From the NCBI RefSeq assembly GCF_001439635.1, contig NZ_LMBZ01000003.1, positions 65,835 through 129,834 of the forward strand: DNA of 64,000 nt, in the 5' to 3' direction. Origin of the DNA: Solibacillus cecembensis. GTDB lineage: Bacteria > Bacillota > Bacilli > Bacillales_A > Planococcaceae. Positions 8,106 through 18,040 of this stretch are shown piece by piece (within the stretch, counting starts at the first letter, position 1; each line of letters opens with the position of its first letter). The position numbers and the translations under genes are program-made. The notes below the pieces were generated by a model. That model saw nothing but the letters and a program-made list of their open reading frames with translations. It was not told the DNA's origin and searched no databases.

Positions 8106-8855
8106 ATGAAAAAATTAGAAGGCAAAGTAGCCATCGTTACAGGTGGTTCAAGTGGTATTGGTAAAGAAACAACGGAATTATTTTTAGCGCAAGGTGCGAA
8201 AGTAGTTGTCGCTGATATTGCGAAACAAGCAGAAGCTTACGTAGAGGGGCTTGTAAAAGAAGGTAAGAAAGCAATCTTTGTGAAAACAGATGTATCCAAA
8301 GAAGAAGATATACAAAACGTTGTCAACGAAGCAGTAAAACATTTCGGTAAACTGGACATAATGATTGCTAATGCAGGAATCGGACACCCAGCTACATCCG
8401 TTAAGGACTATACTTTAAGCCAATGGCAACAAATGATAGATATCAACTTAACAGGCGTATTTTTGTCTAATAAATATGCCATTACACAAATGCAAAAGCA
8501 AGCTACAGGTGGCGCTATTGTCAATATTGCATCTATAATGGGGCATACTGGTCGTGATGGACTAGCTGGTTATAATGCTGCAAAAGGTGGGGTTGTGAAC
8601 TTAACAAGATCATTAGCCGTTTCACATGCAAAAGAAGGAATTCGTGTTAACGCCGTAAACCCAGGTTTTGTTGAAACACCAATTTTAAATGGTGCAAGCA
8701 GTGCAGCACTAGATCATCTTATTTCACTTCACCCAATCGGTAGACTTGGTCGCTCAGAAGAGATTGCAAAGGCTATTTTATTCCTAGCAAGTGATGATGC
8801 TTCATTCATCGTAGGCGCTAACTTACTCGTTGATGGCGGCTATACGGCTATATAA
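8106..8855 (+). CDS. Short-chain dehydrogenase/reductase (SDR) 2
   Basis: This 249-residue classical SDR has TGGSSGIG near the N-terminus, NAG, a catalytic serine in the NIAS region, and Y156-x-x-x-K160 (YNAAK). An aspartate at the end of strand 2 (VAD) again suggests NAD(H). It starts at ATG 8106 with AGGAGGG upstream, 79 nt after SDR 1, and is probably co-transcribed with it. The two enzymes are clearly paralogous but differ throughout, so they may act on successive steps or related substrates. Confidence 0.88.
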   Translation: MKKLEGKVAIVTGGSSGIGKETTELFLAQGAKVVVADIAKQAEAYVEGLVKEGKKAIFVKTDVSKEEDIQNVVNEAVKHFGKLDIMIANAGIGHPATSVKDYTLSQWQQMIDINLTGVFLSNKYAITQMQKQATGGAIVNIASIMGHTGRDGLAGYNAAKGGVVNLTRSLAVSHAKEGIRVNAVNPGFVETPILNGASSAALDHLISLHPIGRLGRSEEIAKAILFLASDDASFIVGANLLVDGGYTAI

Positions 8856-8860
8856 TAAAA

Positions 8861-8915
8861 AGGCAGGTCAGTCTGTTTTGAAGAGGTATATATCCATTGT
8901 GGAAACTGACCATAT
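8861..8915 (+). repeat. Dispersed short repeat, copy 2 (TGTTTTGAAGAGG type)
   Basis: CTGTTTTGAAGAGG and CATTGTGGAAA recur as in copy 1 at 3511-3560. Here they lie inside an inverted repeat, GGTCAGT (8866-8872) with ACTGACC, so the transcript could fold into a hairpin. It sits between SDR 2 and its terminator. Confidence 0.45.
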
Positions 8916-8921
8916 ATAATG

Positions 8922-8963
8922 AAAAAAGAGCGAATTCCTGTTAGTGGAGTTCGTTCTTTTTGT
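8922..8963 (+). terminator. Terminator of the SDR operon
   Basis: AAAAAGAGCGAATTC pairs, with two G-U pairs, with GAGTTCGTTCTTTTT around a 9-nt loop and runs into T residues. Confidence 0.8.
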
Positions 8964-9099
8964 TATTTGATTGTCATGATAATCTTTTCAAATCCCGAAA
9001 ATATGTTAAAGAGAACGCTTAAGTTAATGATTTAATTGGAAAAATATTACGAATTTTCTCTCAACTTCAACTTTCATAGTATATTATATATATAGCGAA

Positions 9100-12000
9100 A
9101 TGGAGATGTTTATTTTGGGTGTTACATTTATACATAAGAAGAAAACGATTGAAAGTAGCAAGAACTGGATTTTAATCAATGGTGATGATGAAAAAAGTAC
9201 CTTACCGAAAATTTATAAAGTTGTTGAATCAATGGATAATCAGCTTGTTGCCAATTTATATTATGAGTTTGAAATTATAAAACTACTTCAATCACAATTT
9301 ACATTAACACCTGTAGAAATTGTTTTAGAAGATATGAAGCATCTTTTAGTTTTTGAAAATGAAGAGATAATCTCACTAAATAAATATTTCACGAAACCTT
9401 TACCGATATTTAACTTTTTAAAAATTGCGATTGAAATGACAAATGGTTTTATAGATATGCAACATTCTTCTGTAATTTACCGAAACGTCCATCGTAGAAA
9501 TTTTCTCATTAATGAAAAAACATATGAAGTGAAATTAATTAATTTCGAGCATGCCTATAAATTTCATCGCGAAACCTCAGTGAATCAAGAAATAAAGTAC
9601 ATAGATACCGACCGTTTAAGTTATTATGCACCTGAAGAAACAGGACGTTTGAATGAAACGATTGATTTTCGAACGGATTTATACAGTTTAGGTGTGTTAT
9701 TTTATGAGATGCTTACGGGACAATTACCATTTCAAAATAATGAACCGCAACAATTAATTTATCAAATTATGACGAGTGAGCCGAAAGCCATTTACAAAAT
9801 GAATCCCGCCGTTCCCCAAGCCATTTCAGCGATTGTTGAAAAATTGCTGAGCAAAAATAAAGCCGACCGTTATCAAAGTGCAACTGGCTTAAAAGAAGAT
9901 TTAGTTTATTGCTGGAATTTGGTTATCAATAACAAAAAAATTCCGCAATTTAATTTAGGGATGCATGATGGGCCAAGTTTTATAGCATTGAATGTTGAAA
10001 TCCCGAGTCAAATAAAATTGGCGAATGAGGTTTTAGATCAGTTTACAAAGCATGATCTAAATAAGAATTCATTAATTTTCATTAAAGGGGACACAGGAAG
10101 CGGAGAAAAGGAGCTTCTAAATAAGTTAAAAAATGAATGGACACAACAAAATGCGGTTGTGTTAGATACAACCATTGAAATAGCGATGCAAAATGTGAAG
10201 GTTGCACCAATTATTTTATCGATTAGAAACCAATTAAATTATATTTATATGGAAGGGGCAAGCTACGTCGAGCAAATACAGGAATTGTTTGCAAAAGAAA
10301 ATATTCATTTATACGATGAACTTTTAAAATTGATTCCAGAGCTTGAATGGTTTTTCTCGGAAGAAGTAATACAATCGAACTTGTTAGTTGAAGTGATTCC
10401 AGTTGAACTAAATCACTATTTTAACCTAGCAATAAAAGGGATTCTTTCAGCGTTATTAAAAAGTAAAGGCTCCCTTATTATGATGATTGCGAACGTAGAT
10501 TTAATGGATTCGAGCACGCTTGACTGGATTCGAACGGTGAACAGAGAATTAACGGGTATATGTTTCATTTTCACGTATAAAAATACGAATGAAACGATAA
10601 TAGAATTACAAAATGTATTACCTGAACATAAAACATTTGAACTTGTTCCTCTAACGGAAGGTGAAGTATTTAGTTGGGTTGCAGAATCGCTCAAGGAATC
10701 GTCAGAGCATGTACGTCAAATGGCCCGTTTACTGTTTGATTTAACGAAAGGAAATCCGGTATATATTCAAGAATTATTCAATCAATTTATGAAGCTGGAT
10801 TTACTGTATTACAGTTTGCAGTCGAGAAGTTGGACGTTTGATTTGAAAAAGATGGAAGACTTCAATGTTAGTAAAAACTTAAGTGAATTTTTTACAAAGC
10901 GTGTAAATGATTTATCACAAAAGCAAAAAGAGGTTCTTAAAGCCGCGGCTTGTATCGGCATAACGTTTGAACAGCAAATACTTGAACCGTGTTTAGATTT
11001 ATCGCGCGCCGAAATTGTGGAAGTAATGTTATCCCTCATTCAAGATGGTTGTATTGTACCGTTAAATAATCGCTTGTTATTAGCGTCTACATTCAATTAT
11101 TTAGCGCTGTTTGATCATTCAGAACTAGCATTCCGCTTTGTTCATAGTGATATCCAAAATGTAATTTATAAGCAAATTGATGAAGACCAGTTAATGAAAA
11201 CTCATTACCACTTAGCAAAATTATTGGAGGAAGTATCCGAGCAACCAATTGCGGATAAAGCTCTTATTAAAATTGTTCAGCATTATAATGTATGTCTTCC
11301 GCTATTAACAAAAGCCGAAAAGATAAAAGTTGCAGAGTGGAATATTAACATTGGAAGGAATACAACTCGGAGTGGATTATTTCAAAATGCTGCGAACTTT
11401 TTGGATGTGGCAATCGAGCTGTTGCAAAATAATGGCTGGGAAGAGCATCGAGAACTAATGCTGGAGTTGTGGCGCATAAAAGGGATTTCGGAATACATGA
11501 ACGGAGCGAATGACGGAGCAGAACGTTACTTTAATGAAGCATTAAGTTATGCAAAAACGAAAATCGAAAAGTTAAAGCTTTATAATGATAAAATTTCGTT
11601 TTACACTTCGATTTCGTCGGCGTTGGAAGTGGGTGATCTATATTATATACAAAATGCGATTACTACCGCGGTTGATGCATTAAAACTATATGACATTGAT
11701 TTAAAAGAAAAAGTATCGACTGCAGCAATTTTAAAGGAGTTTTCGCTTTTAAATTTTGCCCTTCGGAAAAAGCCAATTCAAGAATTATTGCATTTAAAGC
11801 GTAACGAAGATGAGTCCATTAATTTAATTTTGAATGTATTAGTAAACACGATGGGCAGTGCACTTATTTTTGACGAAAAGCTTCATACATGGATGATAAT
11901 CCGTATGATGCGCCTTATCTTGAAGCATGGAGATGTAGAACTTTCTTCCATTGTTTATATTATGTTTGCAAGCGTATTAAAGGCGGGGTTCAATGATACG

Positions 12001-14274
12001 AATCGTAGTTATGAATTTGGTATGTTGGCGATACAACATATGGAAAGGGAAAATAAAATTCTCTTTAAAACACATGTTTATATGAGCTATGGTGTAACGA
12101 TTGGATACTGGAAAAAACCATATGTGAATAGTATTTATTATTTAAAACTAGCATTAGACTATAGTTTGAATAGTGAATTGCATGATTTATTTACGGGTAT
12201 TGCAACGACGCATTTAATCCAAATAAGGCATGTTCAAAGTATGCCAATTGATGATATCTTACAAGAAATTAATCACTATAAAAAGTTTCTGACTCGAACA
12301 AAAAATGTAACTTCAATCGAATATGTAACGGAGTATGTTGAGTGGCTACAGGTATTAAAAACACCAACGAATACTGCAGTTTGGAATAAACCTGTAACAA
12401 ATAAAACCGATGTATCGTATTGGGAAAGTCATATCGTACTACGGCTTCAAATGAGCTACTTATTACAGGAAGAAAATGAAGCTCAATCAATAATGGCTGA
12501 GCTTGGAGCAGTTTTGAAAATAAATGTTGAGACCGTTGCACGTCCACAATTATATTTATATAGTGCTTTATGGCTGGTAAAGCTATTGCGAAAGAATGAA
12601 AGATTATCGGTAAAAACGAAGCAACAGTATAGACGCTCTATACAGAAATCGATTAAACAATTCAGGAAATACTCGAAACATGCACCAGAAAATTTTGAGC
12701 ATTTATTGTATTTACTGCAAGCGGAGTACCATTCTTGTGTGAAAAAATATGAGGATGCGATTTTATATTATGATCGTGCAATTCAACTTGCGAAAGTGAG
12801 TGGTTTTATTTGTGATCAAGCGATTGCAAGTCATTGTGCCGCAGAATTTTATAGACAACAAGGTGAAGTACACCGTGCCTCAGAATATATGCAGCAGGCG
12901 GTTTCGTTAATGGAGGAATGGGGAGCGAGGCATGTTGCGGTCAAATGGGAGAACCAATATGAACATTTCTTGCCGAATCAATTTGGGACATCGAAAAAAG
13001 AGATGCTCATACCATTTGACATGAATACGGTTATTGAAGTCAACCAAATACTGGCAAATGAGACGAAAATGGATGATTTAATTCGTCAAGTTCTTTTGTT
13101 GATGATGAAGCATGCCGATGCAAATATTTCTTATTTTTTCAAAAAAGAAAACGACAAAATGCATTTTATCGGCAAGGCAGAATTGCAAAATAACTCCTTT
13201 ACACTAGCACACGATCGCGGTGCGGAAATGGAAAGTAATTCTTTGCAGTCAATTATGCAATATGTGTTGAAAAGTGAGCAGCATGTTTTGATCGACAATA
13301 CGTCCATGTTATCCCCGTTCCATCTTGGTGGGGATGAGAAAACGATTTTGTGCTTGCCGATTATTTATCAAGGCAATATGACCGCCATTTTATATTTAGC
13401 GAATACCCAAATGCCTTATGTCTTCAAGAAAGATAAAATTGAATTATTAAAAATGATTTCATCACAAATTGCGATTTCCATTGAACATACGAAAATGTAT
13501 GAGCATTTAGGAGAGCAGGTGCGTGACCGAACAGAGGAGCTTCAGTCCGTAAATAGTTATTTGAATGAAGTAAATGAACGGTTACAGCAAAATGAAATCG
13601 AGCGCAAAGTACTGTTGCAAAATGTGTCACATGATTTACGCTCACCCATTACATCCGTTTTAGGTTATATTGAAGCGATTTTGGATGGAATTGTGCCAGA
13701 TCCAAAGCAACAGCAAATACATTTGACGCGTAGTAAGGAACGCTTAATTTCATTGAATTATTTAATTCAAGATTTATTTGAATTATCGAAGCTAGAATCG
13801 GGTCGCGCAAAGCTAGAACTTAAAAGCTGGCCCGTACAGCGGATATTTGATTTATTTGATGAGAAATACCGAGCTGATATTGAACAAGCAAATATTGTAT
13901 ATGAAAGCTTATTTTCTGCGGAACGAGAAGCTCATGTCATGCTTGATTTAGAACGGATTGAGCAAGTATTAAATAATTTGATTTCAAATGCGATTAAATA
14001 TACATCAGGTGGAAAAATCCGATTTTCAATGGAAATAGTCGAAGGAAACGTAATATTCGCCGTTGAGGATAATGGGATGGGGATACCGGAGAAGGATTTA
14101 CCGTATATTTTTGATATGCATTACCGTGCTTCCAATAATCACATGACCAATTCTTACGGTATTGGTTTGTCGATTTGTAAGCAAATTGTTGCTTATCAAA
14201 ATGGTGAGATTTTAGTTGAGAGCATGGAAGGAACTGGAACAATATTTAAAGTGATATTGAGGGTGGAAGGTTGA
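9100..14274 (+). CDS. Giant sensor protein: pseudokinase / degenerate AAA ATPase / GAF / histidine kinase
   Basis: The frame encodes 1724 residues from ATG 9100; TTG 9115, 7 nt after GGAGAT, may be the real start. A protein-kinase-like domain (about 1-270) keeps the APE (177-179) and DLYSLG (193) elements, but HRD reads YRN (127-129) and DFG reads NFE (148-150), so phosphotransfer is unlikely. An AAA_16-like region follows with an altered P-loop, GDTGSGEKE (330-338), and no Asp-Asp Walker B near 467. A long helical repeat region leads to a GAF domain (about 1308-1467), a coiled coil and a complete histidine kinase (H1511, N1630, G1 D1657, G2 near 1687). No transmembrane segment is evident, so sensing is probably cytosolic. 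No response regulator is adjacent. A paralogue lies at 44863-49977. Confidence 0.9.
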   Translation: MEMFILGVTFIHKKKTIESSKNWILINGDDEKSTLPKIYKVVESMDNQLVANLYYEFEIIKLLQSQFTLTPVEIVLEDMKHLLVFENEEIISLNKYFTKPLPIFNFLKIAIEMTNGFIDMQHSSVIYRNVHRRNFLINEKTYEVKLINFEHAYKFHRETSVNQEIKYIDTDRLSYYAPEETGRLNETIDFRTDLYSLGVLFYEMLTGQLPFQNNEPQQLIYQIMTSEPKAIYKMNPAVPQAISAIVEKLLSKNKADRYQSATGLKEDLVYCWNLVINNKKIPQFNLGMHDGPSFIALNVEIPSQIKLANEVLDQFTKHDLNKNSLIFIKGDTGSGEKELLNKLKNEWTQQNAVVLDTTIEIAMQNVKVAPIILSIRNQLNYIYMEGASYVEQIQELFAKENIHLYDELLKLIPELEWFFSEEVIQSNLLVEVIPVELNHYFNLAIKGILSALLKSKGSLIMMIANVDLMDSSTLDWIRTVNRELTGICFIFTYKNTNETIIELQNVLPEHKTFELVPLTEGEVFSWVAESLKESSEHVRQMARLLFDLTKGNPVYIQELFNQFMKLDLLYYSLQSRSWTFDLKKMEDFNVSKNLSEFFTKRVNDLSQKQKEVLKAAACIGITFEQQILEPCLDLSRAEIVEVMLSLIQDGCIVPLNNRLLLASTFNYLALFDHSELAFRFVHSDIQNVIYKQIDEDQLMKTHYHLAKLLEEVSEQPIADKALIKIVQHYNVCLPLLTKAEKIKVAEWNINIGRNTTRSGLFQNAANFLDVAIELLQNNGWEEHRELMLELWRIKGISEYMNGANDGAERYFNEALSYAKTKIEKLKLYNDKISFYTSISSALEVGDLYYIQNAITTAVDALKLYDIDLKEKVSTAAILKEFSLLNFALRKKPIQELLHLKRNEDESINLILNVLVNTMGSALIFDEKLHTWMIIRMMRLILKHGDVELSSIVYIMFASVLKAGFNDTNRSYEFGMLAIQHMERENKILFKTHVYMSYGVTIGYWKKPYVNSIYYLKLALDYSLNSELHDLFTGIATTHLIQIRHVQSMPIDDILQEINHYKKFLTRTKNVTSIEYVTEYVEWLQVLKTPTNTAVWNKPVTNKTDVSYWESHIVLRLQMSYLLQEENEAQSIMAELGAVLKINVETVARPQLYLYSALWLVKLLRKNERLSVKTKQQYRRSIQKSIKQFRKYSKHAPENFEHLLYLLQAEYHSCVKKYEDAILYYDRAIQLAKVSGFICDQAIASHCAAEFYRQQGEVHRASEYMQQAVSLMEEWGARHVAVKWENQYEHFLPNQFGTSKKEMLIPFDMNTVIEVNQILANETKMDDLIRQVLLLMMKHADANISYFFKKENDKMHFIGKAELQNNSFTLAHDRGAEMESNSLQSIMQYVLKSEQHVLIDNTSMLSPFHLGGDEKTILCLPIIYQGNMTAILYLANTQMPYVFKKDKIELLKMISSQIAISIEHTKMYEHLGEQVRDRTEELQSVNSYLNEVNERLQQNEIERKVLLQNVSHDLRSPITSVLGYIEAILDGIVPDPKQQQIHLTRSKERLISLNYLIQDLFELSKLESGRAKLELKSWPVQRIFDLFDEKYRADIEQANIVYESLFSAEREAHVMLDLERIEQVLNNLISNAIKYTSGGKIRFSMEIVEGNVIFAVEDNGMGIPEKDLPYIFDMHYRASNNHMTNSYGIGLSICKQIVAYQNGEILVESMEGTGTIFKVILRVEG

Positions 14275-14280
14275 AAAAGA

Positions 14281-14326
14281 AATCCCACAGAAAAGCCGAC
14301 AAGTCAGCTTTCTGTGGGATTTTGTG
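14281..14326 (+). terminator. Terminator of the giant kinase gene
   Basis: AATCCCACAGAAA pairs perfectly with TTTCTGTGGGATT and ends in a short T-rich tract directly after the stop codon. Confidence 0.85.
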
Positions 14327-14489
14327 TTGGTTGATGAATAATATAAATTTAATGTAAAAACATAGGAATAAAGTCGTTTTCAGGGCAGTCATTCGAAAGC
14401 ATGCTAAGGAAGTAGTTTTGGGGTAATTTGCTCAAATCGCTAAAACTTTAAGCATTACCTAATATAATATGAACAGTATCCACCCCGGG

Positions 14490-14648
14490 TTAGCAAGGTT
14501 TGTTAATAAAAGAAGCACCAACAATAATTAATAGGATGAATAGAACAACTAAAAGTACGAATGAGAATTTGTTGCCTCCACCATATCCTCCATTATAGCT
14601 GTTGCAACTACAATTATCATATCCACATGCATTATTAGAGTAACCCAT
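14490..14648 (-). CDS. YjcZ-family small sporulation membrane protein
   Basis: This 52-residue protein has a Gly/Tyr/Asn/Cys-rich head (GYSNNACGYDNCSCNS, then GGYGGG) and one C-terminal transmembrane helix ending IIVGASF. The combination of a glycine-rich head and the FILLIIVGASF helix is diagnostic of the YjcZ family found in sporulating Bacillales, where members are made in sporulation. ATG 14648 is preferred because AGAGGGGGG lies just upstream. The Cys pairs in the head are less usual for the family. Confidence 0.85.
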   Translation of the reverse strand: MGYSNNACGYDNCSCNSYNGGYGGGNKFSFVLLVVLFILLIIVGASFINKPC

Positions 14649-14793
14649 AATAATCCCCCCTCTCTTCTGTATAAAATATGTCACGAAAAGAAAGGGAGGG
14701 GGGATATACATCCAATAAAGCTGCCTATTTTATAAAACGGTTGAAATAATATGAAGGGCAACTGCTGCAAATCTTGAATACCATATTTACTTT

Positions 14794-14928
14794 TTAATGA
14801 AGACTGGGATTATTTGCTGTACTAATACTTTTACCGCCGTCATCTTCCCAGCGATCCATATCCCAATCATCATTGGGTAAGCCGCCAATCATTGGCTTGT
14901 AATTATAGAGAGGATATACTGTAGTCAT
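14794..14928 (-). CDS. Possible 44-residue acidic small protein
   Basis: An open frame from ATG 14928 encodes 44 residues with a hydrophobic/aromatic start (MTTVYPLYNYKPMIGG) and a very acidic middle (NDDWDMDRWEDDGG). Only a weak GGTGTG precedes the start. It is oriented like the YjcZ-like gene beside it, with 145 nt between. No family was recognised. The biased composition and absence of competing frames favour a real gene, but the poor SD lowers confidence. Confidence 0.4.
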   Translation of the reverse strand: MTTVYPLYNYKPMIGGLPNDDWDMDRWEDDGGKSISTANNPSLH

Positions 14929-15125
14929 TGAATTTCACACCAAATCAACAATGTCACCTTATACATCATCCTTTTATTTTTTATTCTTCTTGTTTAATTT
15001 ATGCAACACAATCAAGAAATATATGAATGAAAAATAAAGGAATTATCTGTATCGGAGGCGAACAGTAACAGGAGTATCTCTGGAAAAGAATAATTGTAAT
15101 TACAATGAGAAATGAGGAATTGAAA

Positions 15126-15635
15126 ATGAATGTAACGTTTCCAATTGGAAAATTACAAGTACCTGACAAAGTAACAGCAGAAAATCTACAAGAATGGTTA
15201 AAGGAAATCGAAACGTACACAAATCGATTAAGAGAAGTGGTTGATCCATTAAGTGATGTAGAATTAAGTAAAACATATAATGACGGCAGCTGGACAGTAC
15301 GTCAACTTGTTCATCATGTTGCAGATTCACAGTTAAATATGTATCAACGTTTAAAACTCGCTTTAACTGATGAAAACCCAACAGTGCCAGCTTTCGACCA
15401 AGATAAATGGGCTGTTCAACCAGATACGAAACTTCCGGTAGAAAGTTCGATTAAAATGTTAGAAGGGATAAATGAACGCATCGTATGTTTAGGCGCTAGT
15501 TTAACCGAAGAACAATTGGACCGAGTTTTTACGCATCAGGAAAATGGGGAATTAACAGTGGCTACAAAAGTTGCTAAATTAGCATGGCATGAAGAGCATC
15601 ATTTAGCACATATCAAATTAGCGTTGTCAAAATAA
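15126..15635 (+). CDS. YfiT-like DinB-fold putative metal-dependent hydrolase / bacillithiol transferase
   Basis: The 169-residue protein has the four-helix DinB fold. It starts with the family-typical FPIGKLQVP and carries the metal-ligand histidines in WTVRQLVHHVADS and in the C-terminal WHEEHHLAHI. YfiT of Bacillus subtilis is a nickel-binding member, and relatives are thiol S-transferases using bacillithiol. ATG 15126 is used because GAGGAAT precedes it; the earlier in-frame ATG 15105 lacks an SD. It is monocistronic and shares a convergent terminator with the chemotaxis gene. Confidence 0.85.
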   Translation: MNVTFPIGKLQVPDKVTAENLQEWLKEIETYTNRLREVVDPLSDVELSKTYNDGSWTVRQLVHHVADSQLNMYQRLKLALTDENPTVPAFDQDKWAVQPDTKLPVESSIKMLEGINERIVCLGASLTEEQLDRVFTHQENGELTVATKVAKLAWHEEHHLAHIKLALSK

Positions 15636-15682
15636 TTCTTAGTATCTATTTTGACTTTTAAAGCGATTCATATGTATTAGAA

Positions 15683-15719
15683 AACCCCACTGATTTTAAT
15701 ACTCAGTGGGGTTACTTTT
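15683..15719. terminator. Bidirectional terminator between the yfiT-like gene and the chemotaxis gene
   Basis: AACCCCACTGA and TCAGTGGGGTT form a perfect 11-bp stem with an 8-9 nt loop; T-rich DNA follows on the plus strand and A-rich DNA precedes it. Confidence 0.85.
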
Positions 15720-15725
15720 ATCAAT

Positions 15726-17723
15726 TTAAACTTTAAAACGATTAATTGCTTTCGTTAAATCTTCACTTAAATTCGTTAATGTTTCTGCCGCAGTTGTGAC
15801 AGATTGAATCGCTTGAAGCTGTTCAGTTGTTGAAGCATTGACTTCTTCACAAGTAGCAGCTGTTTCTTGAGATGTGGCCGCCATTGTTTGAATGGTTTCA
15901 GCAACGTCATTTTTGTGCAACGCAACTTTTTGGAGTTCTGCATAAACCGTATTAATCGAGTCGTGCATGTTTGCCATTAATGTAGAAATTTCCTCGAAAG
16001 TAACTCCGGTATCGTGAACAACGATACTTTGAAGTTGGAAGTTTTCACGTGTGTCATTCATTTGCTTCGTTACTAATCTAGATTCTGCTTGTAGCTCTTG
16101 AACCGTTACTTTCACTTCTTCTGTTGCTTGTGCAGATTGTTCAGCCAGCTTGCGTACTTCTTCGGCAACGACTGCAAAGCCTTTCCCATGCTCGCCAGCG
16201 CGTGCAGCTTCAATGCTCGCATTTAACGCTAATAAATTCGTTTGTGATGAAATTTGAGTAATTGTTTCCATCACCCCGCCAATTGCTTTTACTTTTGATT
16301 CGAGCGTATAAATTACTTCAGACATCGATTGTAAATTGGATTCCCAGTCATCGAAAGAATGTTTTAGTTGTTGCATTTGAGCTTGTCCATTCGTATTCAT
16401 ATCATCTGCTTCTGTCGCGATGTGGGACATCATTTCTGCCTTCGTCGTAATATCATTAATTTGCTGACCGAGAAGCTCTGTACGTTCTGTAACCGTTTCA
16501 GCATCTTCCGCCGATTTTGAGGCACCTTCAGCAATTTCCGTCATAGCAAGTGCAATTTCTTCGCTTGATGCATTTGTTTCTTCGGCAACGGCACATAAGC
16601 TTTCAGAGCTAGTGCGGACATTGGAAGCAGAGTCATTAACTACTGCAATAATCGAATTCATATTATCAATCATTATATTGAAATTATCGCTAAGTTCACC
16701 AAGTTCATCATTTGTTTTAATCGTGGAACGAACAGTGAGGTCTCCTTGTGATACAGAATGCATAGATGATGTTAATTCACCAATTGGTTGAATGATTCTC
16801 TTTATTGTGAAATATAACGCAATAGAGATTATGAACAATGTAACAAATGCAACCACTAGCATTGAATTTCGTAAATCATTGGCTGTCTCATTAATATTTT
16901 TTTCTTCATAAATAGCAGAGATTTTCCAGCCGAGATCAGGTAATGTTGTATGGACGTTGACAAAATCAACCCCGTCACTTTCATAGTAAGAAATATTTTG
17001 ATCGTTTCCATCTTCATACATAGCCGCAATGAATGGCATGCTCATATAATTCTCACCGGTTCTATATGGGTGAGCAACAACTGTACCATTTGTATCTAGT
17101 ACCATCGGAAAGCCTTTGTAGCCGACATCACTACTCGCTACCTCAGTTACTAATGTAGAAAGTTGAATATCAAGTGAAAGAACACCAATAAATTGATTAT
17201 TTGAATAGACAGCCTTCGAAACAGCCACAACAAATTCATTCGTTACGGAATCAATAAATGGCGTTGACCATTGAATGGCGTCTGGATTTGCAATCGCATT
17301 TTTATACCATTCACGTGTTGTTGGATCGAAATCTGTCCCAAAATCAGTTTGTGGCATGATGAGCATTTCCTTTGTAGGAAGAGCTAGGTAAATGGATGAC
17401 GCTTCTTCATAAATTTTTAAAAAGTTACTGAATTCTTGCTCAATCGCGTGGATGGGGTTACTTGTAGGATTATCTCCGTCAGAAATAGAGAAATTTGATA
17501 CTGTTGGTGTCATAGACAAATGCCCGATAGCTTTTGCATATTGACCAAGGTAATTTTCGATCGCTAGACTAATTTCATTGACGAGTGCTGCGCTCGCTTC
17601 CGTCGCCGTTTTTTCAGTCGTATTTTTAACTTGTGTACTACTAATGGCGGTCATTGTAGCGATGCCAATAAGAAATAGCACCATGACAAGCATAATGATT
17701 TTTGTTTTTATAGATTTAAACAT
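15726..17723 (-). CDS. Methyl-accepting chemotaxis protein with dCache sensor
   Basis: The 665-residue receptor has a first transmembrane helix at about residues 10-30, a large extracellular dCache-type double PAS sensor (about 35-280, with [10 protein letters not shown] and the [17 protein letters not shown] segment typical of the family), a second transmembrane helix at about 285-305, a HAMP domain, and the cytoplasmic signalling hairpin with the highly conserved tip [20 protein letters not shown]. Ligands of dCache receptors are often amino acids or organic acids; this one is undetermined. AGAAGGTG precedes ATG 17723. A consensus sigma-D promoter lies upstream. Confidence 0.92.
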   Translation of the reverse strand: MFKSIKTKIIMLVMVLFLIGIATMTAISSTQVKNTTEKTATEASAALVNEISLAIENYLGQYAKAIGHLSMTPTVSNFSISDGDNPTSNPIHAIEQEFSNFLKIYEEASSIYLALPTKEMLIMPQTDFGTDFDPTTREWYKNAIANPDAIQWSTPFIDSVTNEFVVAVSKAVYSNNQFIGVLSLDIQLSTLVTEVASSDVGYKGFPMVLDTNGTVVAHPYRTGENYMSMPFIAAMYEDGNDQNISYYESDGVDFVNVHTTLPDLGWKISAIYEEKNINETANDLRNSMLVVAFVTLFIISIALYFTIKRIIQPIGELTSSMHSVSQGDLTVRSTIKTNDELGELSDNFNIMIDNMNSIIAVVNDSASNVRTSSESLCAVAEETNASSEEIALAMTEIAEGASKSAEDAETVTERTELLGQQINDITTKAEMMSHIATEADDMNTNGQAQMQQLKHSFDDWESNLQSMSEVIYTLESKVKAIGGVMETITQISSQTNLLALNASIEAARAGEHGKGFAVVAEEVRKLAEQSAQATEEVKVTVQELQAESRLVTKQMNDTRENFQLQSIVVHDTGVTFEEISTLMANMHDSINTVYAELQKVALHKNDVAETIQTMAATSQETAATCEEVNASTTEQLQAIQSVTTAAETLTNLSEDLTKAINRFKV

Positions 17724-17774
17724 ATATGATGGACACCTTCTCTTTCGTTTAAGTTGAATAGAATTACTGTAAAA

Positions 17775-17801
17775 CTATCGGTTATAAATTAGGAGAGTTT
17801 A
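17775..17801 (-). promoter_or_regulatory. Sigma-D (motility sigma factor) promoter of the chemotaxis gene
   Basis: On the minus strand TAAA (17801-17798), exactly 15 nt and ACCGATAG (17782-17775) match the sigma-D consensus TAAA-N15-GCCGATAT closely. It lies 52 nt upstream of the receptor's start codon. Confidence 0.75.
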
Positions 17802-17911
17802 GATGTAAACTATTAATAATATAATTAGGAATATACAGATAATAACGCTGTGTAGGAATGGACAAATCTCAGTCTTTTTAGTGGAATAATTTATTGAAGG
17901 AGAAGATTAAA

Positions 17912-17944
17912 ATGGAGCAAAAACAACGGATATTGAACTTCTAG
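17912..17944 (+). CDS. Possible 10-residue leader peptide (weak)
   Basis: ATG 17912 follows a good SD (GAAGGAGAAG) and opens a 10-codon frame, MEQKQRILNF, ending about 100 nt before the DUF3298 gene. It may be a leader peptide or just the remains of a shortened gene start. The rest of 17724-18040 holds only the sigma-D promoter. Confidence 0.25.
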   Translation: MEQKQRILNF

Positions 17945-18040
17945 GCAATGCACCTTATTTTATGTCGATGCAAAATTAATTCTGTACACATCCCCAAATT
18001 AGTTGAATACAATAAACTAAAACAATGGGGGTGTTCGCCT

